A DNA stretch of 64,000 bases from Periweissella beninensis (GTDB taxonomy: Bacteria > Bacillota > Bacilli > Lactobacillales > Lactobacillaceae). The notes under the pieces were generated by a model. The model had not been told where the DNA came from and searched no databases. It saw nothing but the letters and a program-made list of their open reading frames with translations. A program made the position numbers and the translations under genes. Location of the stretch: positions 62,001 to 126,000 of the forward strand of contig NZ_JAFBDN010000003.1 of the NCBI RefSeq assembly GCF_016908275.1, written 5' to 3'. Positions 28,314 through 36,955 of the stretch are shown piece after piece (within the stretch, counting starts at the first letter, position 1; every line of letters starts with the position of its first letter).

Positions 28314-31300
28314 ATGAATGCACCAACAATTAAATCATTCAAAAAGATCATCCCCATGATTTATGCCTATAACACGCCTAATGATATTTCTCATCTGGGT
28401 TGGACGAAGATTGGCTATACCGACCACCAATCTGTCGAAGACCGAATTAGGCAACAAACCCATACTGCGGATGTCAAAGCTGAAATTCTCTGGAAAGGTA
28501 ACGCCCGCTATCAAGATGGCTCAGATGAGACTTTTACCGATCATGATTTTCACTATTACTTAACCAGTAAACGCCATGTTGAACGCAAACCAAAGACGGA
28601 GTGGTTCCACGTCGACGGCTATACTTCCCACCAGTATTTTTATAAATTTACGGAACGGGACTTTAGTGATGTTCAAGGCACCGATGGCACCCAGTATGAA
28701 TTGCGTAAGGAACAGCAACGAGCGGTAGATCAAACCATCGATTACTTCCTTAATCACGGCAATGAGTTCTTGTGGAATGCCAAGCCCCGCTTTGGGAAGA
28801 CCTTAACCACTTATGATTTAGTTCGTCAGATGAACATGCAAAATGTCTTGGTAGTAACTAACCGACCAAGCATTGCTAATTCTTGGTTCGATGACTTTGA
28901 TAAGTTTATTGCATGGCAGACTAACTTCAAGTTTGTGAGTGAAACTGATGCCCTCAAGAATCGACCTGTACTTTCCAGAGATGAATTCATCGACACGATC
29001 TCTGAGGGCAAAGAATATGGACAAATTTCCTTTGAGAGTTTGCAAGGCCTAAAAGGCTCGGTTTACTTTGGCGGTAATTACGATAAGTTGAAATGGATTA
29101 GTGACCTTGAGTGGGATTTGTTGGTAATCGACGAAGCCCATGAAGGGGTTGATACTTATAAGACGGATAAGGCTTTCGACAAAATTAAGCGGAAGTATAC
29201 CTTACACTTAACAGGGACACCATTTAAAGCTTTGGCAAAGGGTAAGTTTGCCTCAGATCAAATCTATAACTGGTCGTATGCGGATGAACAGCAAGCTAAA
29301 CTGGACTGGGATGAAAATCAAGAAGGTAGTAGCAATCCTTACGAAGTGATGCCCCAATTGAACATGTACACCTACCAGGTATCAGCAATGATGGCTGACG
29401 AGTTAAAGGGCAAGGTTAAACTTGATGATGGTGATCAGGTCGACCCAGCCTTTGATCTTAACGAGTTCTTCAAAACAAAGGAAAATGGTAAATTTGTTTA
29501 CGATGAAGCCGTCGACCGTTTCTTGGATGCTCTGACCAAGCAAGAGAAGTATCCCTTCTCAACACCAGAGTTACGACAAGAGCTGGCGCATACTTTCTGG
29601 CTGTTAAATCGGGTCGATAGTGCCAAGGCCCTAGCTAAAAAGCTAAAGGATCACGATGTTTTTGGTGAATATGAAATTGTCTTAGCTGCCGGCGATGGCA
29701 AGCTCGATGATGATCAGTTGAATGAAGATCAGTTGGAACAGGCTAATGAAAAGTCCTTTGATAAGGTCCAGCGTGCGATTGCAACTCACGACAAGACGAT
29801 TACGCTCAGTGTGAGGCAACTAACAACTGGGGTGACTATCAAGCCTTGGTCAGGGGTACTAATGCTTTCCAGCATGAAGAGTCCTTCGGAATACATGCAG
29901 GCAGCTTTCCGGGCGCAAAATCCTTATATTTTCGATCGAGATGGTGAGCTGGTTCAAAAGCAAAATGCTTATGTTTTCGACTTTGACCCAACTAGAACCT
30001 TGACTATTTTTGATGAATTTGCCAACAATTTACTAGAAAAGACGGCTAATGGTAAGGGCACTGCAGAAGAGCATGAGGCCAACATTCGGCAATTATTGAA
30101 TTTCTTCCCGGTAATTGGTGAAGATGAAGATGGTAAGATGGTGGAATTAGATGCCAAACAAGTTATGTCAATTCCACGCCATCTAAAGTCTCAAGAAGTT
30201 GTTAAGCGTGGTTTCATGAGTAACTTCCTCTTTACTAATATCAGCCGAATCTTTAGTGCTCCAACTGAAGTGCGTGAGATTCTGGATGGCTTAGTGACTG
30301 CTAAGGAAGAAAAAAGCAAAAAGAGTCAGTCAGCAATTGAAGGTGCAGAAGACGTTGCTGTTAATGATCAAGGCGAAGTTGAGATTCCTAAGGAACGTGT
30401 GATTGGCAAGTCTAAGGATCTTTTTGGCGATAAGGTTTATAGTGATATGGGACAGCAGGTTGCTGATGCCGTTACTAATACAGATCAAACAGATTTTAAG
30501 TCTGCAGCTAAGGAGATTGCTAAGCAGTTGAATGATTCTGTTGGTAAAGAAGTCGTTAATCGGGTTAGTGACGATTATGGTTTGAGCAAGTCTGAAGCTA
30601 AACGTTATCAAAAGCAAGTAGAAAAGGATACCGAGCAAGCCTTCCATCAACTTGCTGACGAACTAAATGATAAGAAGAAGTTAGCTGAAGTTGACTACAA
30701 GCAGAAACAAGCGGCTGCACGGAGCGAAGATGAACTGCATGAGGCAGATCAGGAATATGAAGCAAGGTCGGAAGCTATCTTACAAGAGTTTACTGAGAAA
30801 GCTCGCCAGCAAGTTCAAAAGACTGTTGCTGATACGCCTGCTAATGTAATCGAACGAGTGGAAAAGCATCAAGAAGAGCAAAAGATGAAGAATGTCGAAG
30901 AGGATACGCGGGCTCACTTACGTGGCTTTTCACGGACCATTCCAAGCTTCATTATGGCTTATGGTGATGAAAACTTAACCTTGCAGAACTTTGATGATTA
31001 CACGGAAGACGATGTCTTTAAAGAAGTAACAGGGATTAGTGAAGATCAATTTCGTTTCCTTCGTGATGGTGGCGACTATGTTGACGAAGCTAGTGGTGAG
31101 AAGAAGCACTTTGATGGGCACCTCTTTGATGAAGTAGTCTTCAACGATTCCATTCAACAATTCTTGGAATTAAAGGAAAAGCTAAGCGACTACTTTAATG
31201 AAGATAACGATGAAGATATTTTTGATTATATTCCGCCGCAAAAGACCAATCAGATTTATACACCAAAAGCGGTAGTTAAGCACATGGTCGATGATTTAGA

Positions 31301-31652
31301 AGCTAATAACCCGGGAATTTTTGCTGATCCTAATAAGACTTTTGCGGACCTTTACATGAAGTCTGGGCTCTACATTACAGAAATCGTCAAGCGCCTCTTC
31401 CAAAACGAGAAGATGAAGGAATTATTCCCGGATGACCAGGAACGCATCGAGCATATTATGAAGCATCAAGTTTATGGTCTGGCTCCAACTCGGATCATTT
31501 ACTTGATTGCAACTAATTATATTTTTGGTTTTGACGAAAGCTTAAAGAATTCAGTGCTTGGTAAATATTTCAAGCAAATTGATGCTGCCGAATATGCGAA
31601 GAATGGAACGCTAGAAGAGGTAATTCAAAAAGAATTTGGAGGTGAGAAATAG
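28314..31652 (+). CDS. GIY-YIG-like nuclease / DEAH helicase / degenerate methyltransferase fusion, 1112 aa
   Basis: Probable restriction motor. Residues ~14-95 (MIYAYNTPN, GWTKIGYTD, FTDHDFHYYL, TEWFHVDG) look like a T5orf172/GIY-YIG nuclease. Helicase core: Walker A variant KPRFGKT (157-163), DEAH (273-276), LTGTPF, RQLTTGVTIKPW and AAFRAQNPY, as in ResIII-type restriction translocases. Residues ~690-880 are charged and helical, likely coiled coil. From ~980, IYTPKAVVKHMV then FADLYMKSGLYITEI mimics the start of an N6 methyltransferase, but motif I has lost its glycines (DLYMKSG 1012-1018). It begins one base after the methyltransferase stop. Richer in GC than the chromosome. Domain assignments come from motifs; the combination is not one I can name. 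Confidence 0.8.
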   Translation: MNAPTIKSFKKIIPMIYAYNTPNDISHLGWTKIGYTDHQSVEDRIRQQTHTADVKAEILWKGNARYQDGSDETFTDHDFHYYLTSKRHVERKPKTEWFHVDGYTSHQYFYKFTERDFSDVQGTDGTQYELRKEQQRAVDQTIDYFLNHGNEFLWNAKPRFGKTLTTYDLVRQMNMQNVLVVTNRPSIANSWFDDFDKFIAWQTNFKFVSETDALKNRPVLSRDEFIDTISEGKEYGQISFESLQGLKGSVYFGGNYDKLKWISDLEWDLLVIDEAHEGVDTYKTDKAFDKIKRKYTLHLTGTPFKALAKGKFASDQIYNWSYADEQQAKLDWDENQEGSSNPYEVMPQLNMYTYQVSAMMADELKGKVKLDDGDQVDPAFDLNEFFKTKENGKFVYDEAVDRFLDALTKQEKYPFSTPELRQELAHTFWLLNRVDSAKALAKKLKDHDVFGEYEIVLAAGDGKLDDDQLNEDQLEQANEKSFDKVQRAIATHDKTITLSVRQLTTGVTIKPWSGVLMLSSMKSPSEYMQAAFRAQNPYIFDRDGELVQKQNAYVFDFDPTRTLTIFDEFANNLLEKTANGKGTAEEHEANIRQLLNFFPVIGEDEDGKMVELDAKQVMSIPRHLKSQEVVKRGFMSNFLFTNISRIFSAPTEVREILDGLVTAKEEKSKKSQSAIEGAEDVAVNDQGEVEIPKERVIGKSKDLFGDKVYSDMGQQVADAVTNTDQTDFKSAAKEIAKQLNDSVGKEVVNRVSDDYGLSKSEAKRYQKQVEKDTEQAFHQLADELNDKKKLAEVDYKQKQAAARSEDELHEADQEYEARSEAILQEFTEKARQQVQKTVADTPANVIERVEKHQEEQKMKNVEEDTRAHLRGFSRTIPSFIMAYGDENLTLQNFDDYTEDDVFKEVTGISEDQFRFLRDGGDYVDEASGEKKHFDGHLFDEVVFNDSIQQFLELKEKLSDYFNEDNDEDIFDYIPPQKTNQIYTPKAVVKHMVDDLEANNPGIFADPNKTFADLYMKSGLYITEIVKRLFQNEKMKELFPDDQERIEHIMKHQVYGLAPTRIIYLIATNYIFGFDESLKNSVLGKYFKQIDAAEYAKNGTLEEVIQKEFGGEK

Positions 31653-31653
31653 G

Positions 31654-33624
31654 GTGAAAGCAGACAGTATTCATTTGTTTGACTTCCTTGAAAATGGAAA
31701 GACCATCTTTGAAATTCCTGTTTTTCAACGAAACTACGAATGGGATGAGCAGCAATGTAGCCAGCTGTTTAAGGATCTGACCATTGCCGCTGAGGATGAT
31801 CAAGATCATTTTATTGGGGCAATTGTCTATGTTGCCGAAACGGGTCGGAAGCTGAGTCATATTTACCGAATCATTGATGGTCAACAACGGTTAATGAGTT
31901 TAATGCTTCTTTTGAAGTCCTTAGCTGATGTAAATGACCAAGTGCGGGCAGAGATTCAAGAGCAGTATTTGACCAACAAATATCTGGAAGAAAATAATCA
32001 TCTCAAGTTGAAACCCGTTGCTCATGATATGGAAGCCTTTGAGGCCGTGATGAATGACCGACTCGATCAGTATAATGATCCTTCTAAGGTAGTCAAAAAC
32101 TATCAATATTTCAAAAAGCGGATCCAACAATCCGAATTCTCAAGTACGGAACTCTATGAGGCCTTGAACCATTTCAATATGGTTTATATAGAGCTGACCA
32201 ATGATGTGCAAGATGAGAATCCGCAGGTGATTTTTGAAAGTTTGAACTCGACAGGTGTATCCTTGTCTGCATCCGACTTGGTGCGTAACTTTCTATTAAT
32301 GAAGCTAGATTCAGATAAACAATCTCGCCTATACCAAGAATACTGGGTTAAAATGGAGAGAATTTTCACAACCAATACCTTTGCAGATTTCATCAGATTT
32401 TACTTAACGATGAAGATGCACAAGATGATTAATAAAGCTAAAATCTATCCGCTTTATAAAGAGTTTTACTATGGACAGGGGTTGGACTCTGAAGAAGCCC
32501 TAGCTGATCTGTATCGGTTTGCCATTTTTTATGATCAATTGATCCATGCTGAGACCGGAATTCAGGAGTTAAATTCAATTTTGCGTCATATTAATGCCAT
32601 GGACAGTCGAGTGGTTTATCCTTACTTTTTCATGATGCTGGAGATGGCTTCAACGGGTGAAGTTAGTCAGGATGATGTGGTTGAAGTTGCTCGGATCATG
32701 GAAAGCTATCTTTTCCGACTGAAGGCATGTCAACTCCCTACTAATGGGTTAAATCGCATGGTAATTGCCTTATGTGATAAGACAAAGGCAGCTGGCGATT
32801 ATCGGACAAGGTTAGTTTCATTACTGAATACTTCCTTCCCGGATGATAAAAAATTTGCAGACAGCTTGATGAATGTTAACTTGTACAGTCTACGAAATAA
32901 TCTAGCTAAATTGGCATTAGTGGTTCTAGAAGAATCGCGGACTAAGGAAACCATCGACTTTGATGATGCTCAGGTTGAACACATTATGCCACAACGGCTA
33001 AACAATGACTGGCGAATTGAACTCCCTAATGCTAACCGGATTAATGAAGAATTAGGTGGGGTAATTGGGAACCTAACGTTAACTAAATATAATCAGGAAA
33101 TGGGAAATAAGGTATTCAGTGAGAAACGAGAGGTTTATCAAACATCCAATGTCAGCCTAACCAGAGAAATTGCCACTGATTATTCAGTTTGGAATAAGGA
33201 TAGCATTGTTAAACGGACGGAACAGCTTACCCAAGAATTGATTGCAATCTTCCCAAAACCAGTTGATACACTTCAAGTTGAAAGTATGACTGGCGAACAT
33301 GCAATCACGGAATCGATTGATATTACTGGTAAAAAGCCAACTAGATTAACCATTAACGATGAAGATATTCCGTTAGACTCTTGGCGTAAGATGTTGATTA
33401 GTTTCATGGAGTATATTTGGCGATTAGATAGTCGTAACTATGAGAAGATTAAAGGTGACAGTTCTTTGAATAAGATGCTGTTTGCTAGTCAACGGTCGCC
33501 AGAAATATTGGATAATGGAACCAGTATTGAAACCAACTTCTCAGCTAATGTGGTTTTAGCTTTGATTTCTAAGATAGCTGAAATCTGTGATATCGCCGAT
33601 AAAGTATCATATACGATTAAGTGA
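31654..33624 (+). CDS. DUF262-DUF1524 (GmrSD-like) nuclease with extra C-terminal domain
   Basis: 656 residues. GTG 31654 is chosen because GGAGGTG lies at 31639-31645, inside the end of the helicase gene. DUF262: FEIPVFQRNYEWDEQQ, IIDGQQRLMSLMLL (Asp75, ParB/Srx-like NTP site) and ENPQVIFESLNSTG. DUF1524: VEHIMPQRLNNDW (His443) and IGNLTLTKYNQEMGNK, forming an HNH-type His-Me nuclease site. The final ~110 residues (ITGKKPTRLTINDE onward) are an additional domain without a family I recognise. GmrSD-type proteins are type IV restriction enzymes cutting modified phage DNA, so this likely adds a second nuclease activity to the operon. Confidence 0.82.
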   Translation: MKADSIHLFDFLENGKTIFEIPVFQRNYEWDEQQCSQLFKDLTIAAEDDQDHFIGAIVYVAETGRKLSHIYRIIDGQQRLMSLMLLLKSLADVNDQVRAEIQEQYLTNKYLEENNHLKLKPVAHDMEAFEAVMNDRLDQYNDPSKVVKNYQYFKKRIQQSEFSSTELYEALNHFNMVYIELTNDVQDENPQVIFESLNSTGVSLSASDLVRNFLLMKLDSDKQSRLYQEYWVKMERIFTTNTFADFIRFYLTMKMHKMINKAKIYPLYKEFYYGQGLDSEEALADLYRFAIFYDQLIHAETGIQELNSILRHINAMDSRVVYPYFFMMLEMASTGEVSQDDVVEVARIMESYLFRLKACQLPTNGLNRMVIALCDKTKAAGDYRTRLVSLLNTSFPDDKKFADSLMNVNLYSLRNNLAKLALVVLEESRTKETIDFDDAQVEHIMPQRLNNDWRIELPNANRINEELGGVIGNLTLTKYNQEMGNKVFSEKREVYQTSNVSLTREIATDYSVWNKDSIVKRTEQLTQELIAIFPKPVDTLQVESMTGEHAITESIDITGKKPTRLTINDEDIPLDSWRKMLISFMEYIWRLDSRNYEKIKGDSSLNKMLFASQRSPEILDNGTSIETNFSANVVLALISKIAEICDIADKVSYTIK

Positions 33625-33637
33625 GGTGCTTAGGTAT

Positions 33638-34240
33638 ATGGCTGAGATTATTGAAAAAATGACACCAGAAAAATTTGCTGATAGATTTAGTGAGTTGATG
33701 ATGGATCAAAGAGTCCATAATATTTTGGTGAGGGGATACTTTGATGATGATAAAGTATTATTAACTTTCGGAATTTTAAATGATTTGCCACATTATAAAA
33801 ATGGAACATTAGTAATAGGCAATACGCGAGTTCAAGATGAAAAAATTTTTTTGGAACGTGGACTTCGTAAGACATTACCTCGTTTTAATTTAAGAGATAT
33901 TTTTAAAATTTACGGATTGAATATTCAATTTACACAATGGGAAAAGAATAGGGACTTTCGATTTAATGACAATAAGGATTTTGCAATCTTTCATCCAGTC
34001 CAAACAGCGATAAGTGATATTTCAGAACGAGATAAATTTAGAAAAGTATTGGCAAACTCAAAGGCTAGAAAGAACATTTTGATAACCACCAATGATTTCA
34101 ATAATGATCCGGAAAAAATATATGATATTGTTAACGCAGTGCTAATTTTGGATACAACAGCTGTAAATGAAAAGAATAAACAAACCTATGCTACTATAAA
34201 AGCTAATTTAGCAGCTGATGGTAAAGAAGAGCCATATTGA
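33638..34240 (+). CDS. Unknown 200-aa protein closing the defence-like operon
   Basis: ATG 33638 follows the DUF262 gene by 13 bases, with GAGGTG at 33622-33627 as ribosome site. It begins MAEIIEKMTPEKFADRFSEL and contains VHNILVRGYFDDDKVLLTFGI, LVIGNTRVQDEKIFLERGLR and FHPVQTAISDISERDKFRKVL. It has no membrane segment, signal peptide or catalytic motif I recognise. The alternation of predicted strands and helices suggests a compact alpha/beta protein. It is more AT-rich than the four genes before it. Position at the end of the operon suggests an accessory or regulatory role, but that is inference only. Confidence 0.75.
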   Translation: MAEIIEKMTPEKFADRFSELMMDQRVHNILVRGYFDDDKVLLTFGILNDLPHYKNGTLVIGNTRVQDEKIFLERGLRKTLPRFNLRDIFKIYGLNIQFTQWEKNRDFRFNDNKDFAIFHPVQTAISDISERDKFRKVLANSKARKNILITTNDFNNDPEKIYDIVNAVLILDTTAVNEKNKQTYATIKANLAADGKEEPY

Positions 34241-34344
34241 GTGTGTAGTAATTTTTGCTGATTGTTTTTAGATTACGTAGCAAAAATCAAGGTAGGTTAC
34301 TTGTATTTGGCACTGATGGTTAGAATATCAATGTTCAAAGAAAA

Positions 34345-34433
34345 CTAAGCAGCCTTAAAGATAGCTGCTTAGCTACTTAGGCTACTAAAAGATCGTCCGC
34401 AACTGGCCAAAGTTAACGGGACGGTCTTTTAGT
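34345..34433. terminator. Two successive hairpins after the defence-like operon
   Basis: CTAAGCAGC/GCTGCTTAG (34345-34372) is followed by a longer stem, ACTAAAAGAtCGTCC with GGACGgTCTTTTAGT (34384-34433, one G-U). The second has A/T-rich ends in both directions and can terminate both the operon and the minus-strand small gene at 34469. Confidence 0.7.
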
Positions 34434-34468
34434 ATGTGCAGAATGTGGACAATAGGGTGGCATTTCCG

Positions 34469-34639
34469 CTACTTTTGGGGCGCCTTTTTAGCTAACTCTT
34501 CTTGACGCTTCTTGATGACTTCCTCAATTTTGACTAAATCTTCCTCTTTAGCAAAGTTAGAAATAAAGTATTCAGTGCGAAAGAGTTCGGAAGATCTGTT
34601 TCATTTGCTGATGAGGTTGATTGGATTGTACTTACCCAT
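34469..34639 (-). pseudogene. Small gene with an in-frame TGA stop
   Basis: On the minus strand ATG 34639 follows a good ribosome site (AAGGAGTG). It reads MGKYNPINLISK, then TGA at 34603-34601, then continues in the same frame as NRSSELFRTEYFISNFAKEE and on to AKKAPQK, stopping at 34469. The downstream part is a well-formed charged helix, so this was a ~56-aa protein inactivated by one nonsense change. Readthrough is possible but nothing supports it. Function unknown. Confidence 0.5.
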
Positions 34640-34659
34640 TGCTATTTCACTCCTTGTAG

Positions 34660-35160
34660 TATTTACTAGCTAAATTATAACATTGATTTTTTGAATCATT
34701 GTTATAGCGCACTCAACAGGCACTAAGTACGCTATAACATAGTAGCGTTCATTGAGTTCCTGTTAGTTAATGAAATACTAAAATAGTGAGACTGGGTACG
34801 ATAAGCAAGCACTCAGCTTAGTTAAATTGCTGTAGAAATTAATCCCTAGAATACTGCAACAAACTGCACGACCACAACGTTTGAGGTGATGTGTGATTAG
34901 GATAAGGCGGACGCCACATGTGGAGACGGTTTGTTTAATATCAAGGGTGAACCCTAAATAGAATAAAGAGTATTGAATTATAAGGCTTATTCAGGGACTA
35001 TCGTTAAACGGTAGTTTTGGCTCTGGATAAGCCTTTATTTTTATGCTGTAAAATGTCTTGGTGGGAACAGGTCCACTGATTAAGGTTGACACTAATGTTT
35101 TGATAACGGCAAAAAGGAACCCTCTGAACCCTACTATAGCACAATAATTTTGATTGAAAC
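34660..35160. other. Non-coding stretch with multiple hairpins
   Basis: No convincing gene. Visible structure: GTTATAGCG/CGCTATAAC around 34703-34738; AGGGT-GA-ACCCT near 34944; and a compound hairpin at 34982-35035 (AAGGCTTATTCAGGG with CTCTGGATAAGCCTT) that encloses a second stem ACTATCG/CGGTAGT and ends in TTTATTTTT. The piece 34780-35040 could be a structured RNA with a Y-shaped terminator. Its right end carries an inverted, imperfect copy of the repeat found upstream of the operon (35058-35080). Confidence 0.4.
34982..35041 (+). terminator. Y-shaped hairpin with T run
   Basis: The outer stem 34982-34996 with 35021-35035 encloses an inner stem 34997-35003 with 35009-35015, and T-rich sequence follows. 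It looks like the 3' end of a transcript from the non-coding stretch. Confidence 0.55.
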
Positions 35161-35264
35161 ATCATTCTGGTATGAGCGTACCAAAAAGTATTGACAAGAA
35201 ATAAAGTCGGTGATCTACTATAGTTAGAAAGTACATGAGTCTATCTTTTAAGGAGGTGTATTGC

Positions 35265-35714
35265 ATGAAGAGGGACAAAGATAGAATTGATAGATTATAT
35301 TCCTTTTTTAACGCTATCAGAGGGGCCAATACCCCAAACGAATATGAAGGCACATTAGCTGTTTTAAAAAAAGTAATAGATATACATGAGCAATCCGTCG
35401 ATGAGCTTAGCGAAAATGATTTGTACCATATTATGAGACGGGTTGCAGCTGATTTTGGCGTAATCAACCCATTCCCTGACGAAAAGAAATTTTTTGATGT
35501 TTATAGAACGCTTAGAGGATTTGAGACTGTTACTTGGGCTGACATTATTGAATATGGTGATAGACGAGCTAAGTTCAGGGTTCCAGAGGCGCTGGTTGAT
35601 GAAATGGAAAAGAATTTTATTGATGGCTTCCAGGAAGTTCTTATTCCAGAAGCGGAAAAATTCTCGTTTTGTTTGGAACGCCTGGTGAATGCACATAGCG
35701 ACTTTCATTTTACC
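35265..35714 (+). CDS. Hypothetical protein, 150 aa
   Basis: ATG 35265 follows a near-perfect AAGGAGGTG. The protein begins MKRDKDRIDRLYSFFNAIRG, is acidic and helical, and contains YEGTLAVLKKVIDIHEQ and VTWADIIEYGDRRAKFRV. A TTGACA at 35190 with TACTAT 19 bases later is a possible promoter. No family recognised and no membrane or signal segment. It lies at the junction between the defence-like operon and the phage-like remnants; its style (balanced GC, strong ribosome site) fits the latter. Confidence 0.6.
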
Positions 35715-35723
35715 TAGACTTCT

Positions 35724-35828
35724 ATGGATCCGTTTTATTATAAGGTTCTTTCAGAAATGTTCAGCGACAATGATATGGTCGATGTAAAACAGACAAGTAT
35801 CTATGAATATGAGTTTTCATCAGAGTAG
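35724..35828 (+). CDS. Possible 34-aa ORF
   Basis: ATG 35724 opens MDPFYYKVLSEMFSDNDMVD and ends EYEFSSE at 35828, overlapping the 3' end of the minus-strand DUF2800 remnant by 28 bases. No clear ribosome site. It may be the start of a gene cut off at the recombination junction, or chance. Confidence 0.25.
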   Translation: MDPFYYKVLSEMFSDNDMVDVKQTSIYEYEFSSE

Positions 35829-36624
35829 TTTGATTTAATACTTGCTGTTCCGGTGTTTGGTGTTAGAGATAAGGTAGCAGGCATCTCGAAATCGTACTTT
35901 GCAAGCTCAAGATTTGTCTCAGTGCGTTTTCTACAAGTGGCTTTTACCTTGCAGAACTGGCAGTGGTCGCCGGCTTTGAATTCACCTTTGCCTTCATAGG
36001 CAAGTGCAGCAGTTGGCATTAAAACTTCTGTAGCCCAGGTGAGAAGCTCGTCCTTACTGATAGTGCTAGTGGAGACGTTCTCACGATGCAGCTGAAAGAT
36101 TGTCATTTCAATACCGTTGATGTCATATAAATCTTCGAAGGCTTCTAAGGCGCCGAGGGCATAACACATCATTTGTGTATTGCCTTCACTTTCTACCAGG
36201 ACACCAAGGCAATGCTTGTAATCGATAATGTGAAGTACTTCATCAGCGATAATGACGCAGTCACCGGTTCCAAAGCCATTCTCTACCCAGCGGGAGAAAT
36301 CCAAATACTGCTCAATGAATATCATTGGATCGCTGCAGTATTCTTTAGCCTTTTCATATTGCTCAAGTACGAAGCTACAGTATTCTTCAGCACAGTTTTG
36401 CATTTCACCTTTGTAGTAGGTAAGGTTTTCAGTTGGATCAGTGACTTCTTTTCCTAAGGACTTTTCTACAAGGTAAGCACATAACTCGTGACAGTCGGTG
36501 CCTTTCTGCGCGTAATGCGCGTAAGGTGAAGATTCATCTCTGATACTTTCGCAGAGCTTTGCGGAAGGTGACAGTTAATCCAGCGGTGCGAAGCAGATGC
36601 AGAAAGGAATGCATGCTTAGCCAT
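35801..36624 (-). pseudogene. DUF2800 phage protein, frameshifted and C-terminally truncated
   Basis: Minus-strand ATG 36624 follows GAGGTGAT and overlaps the stop of the previous gene. It reads MAKHAFLSASASHRWINC, then a one-base deletion near 36568-36572 shifts the frame; the correct continuation is PPSAKLCESIRDESSPYAHY, then GTDCHELCAYLVEKS. The middle has the DUF2800 marks GDCVIIADEVLHIIDYKHC and CQFCKVKATCRKR (Cys cluster), typical of Cas4/PD-(D/E)XK-like phage nucleases. The end NYSDENSYS differs from the long C-terminus I expect for the family, so the gene was also truncated. Phages of Clostridia usually carry it beside DNA polymerase genes. Confidence 0.75.
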
Positions 36625-36955
36625 TGAGTATCACCTCGGCCTCAGTCACCAAAGCAGCATAGTCAGCTTCCTTTACTTCACTTAAACGTGAAGCACCATA
36701 TTTGGTTAAGAGAGCTTTTGCTTCAGCCTTTTTGCCTTTACCGGAGATGCTGGCCATAATGCCGCGTACCTCTTGGAAGGTGTACTTTTTAACTTCAGGT
36801 TCTGGCGCTACTTCTTTTGTAGGGGCCTCTGTCACTTTTTCTGGTGTAGCGGTTTCCGAGAACATTTCTCTTAAAGCAGTAACAGCTTCAATCATTTTTT
36901 GACCAGCAGTGATCATTTCATCTAATACCAGGTCCAGGTTTGACAGCTTACTCAT
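36617..36955 (-). CDS. Phage-type hypothetical protein, 112 aa
   Basis: ATG 36955 with GGAGGTG. It begins MSKLSNLDLVLDEMITAGQK, has an acidic Pro/Thr/Glu linker (residues ~35-60) and ends with a conserved-looking YTFQEVRGIMASISGKGKK then ALLTKYGASRLSEVKEADY. In phages and integrated elements of Clostridia a protein of this layout lies directly before DUF2800 and is often auto-annotated with ribosome-biogenesis names; the real function is unknown. The C-terminal domain resembles a small helical DNA- or protein-binding fold. Stop overlaps the DUF2800 start by 8 bases. Confidence 0.65.
   Translation of the reverse strand: MSKLSNLDLVLDEMITAGQKMIEAVTALREMFSETATPEKVTEAPTKEVAPEPEVKKYTFQEVRGIMASISGKGKKAEAKALLTKYGASRLSEVKEADYAALVTEAEVILNG

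Noticed and set aside
34780-35040. Structured stretch considered as a tracrRNA or group II intron fragment
   Set aside because: No CRISPR repeats, no Cas gene, no reverse transcriptase and no domain V-like sequence were found.
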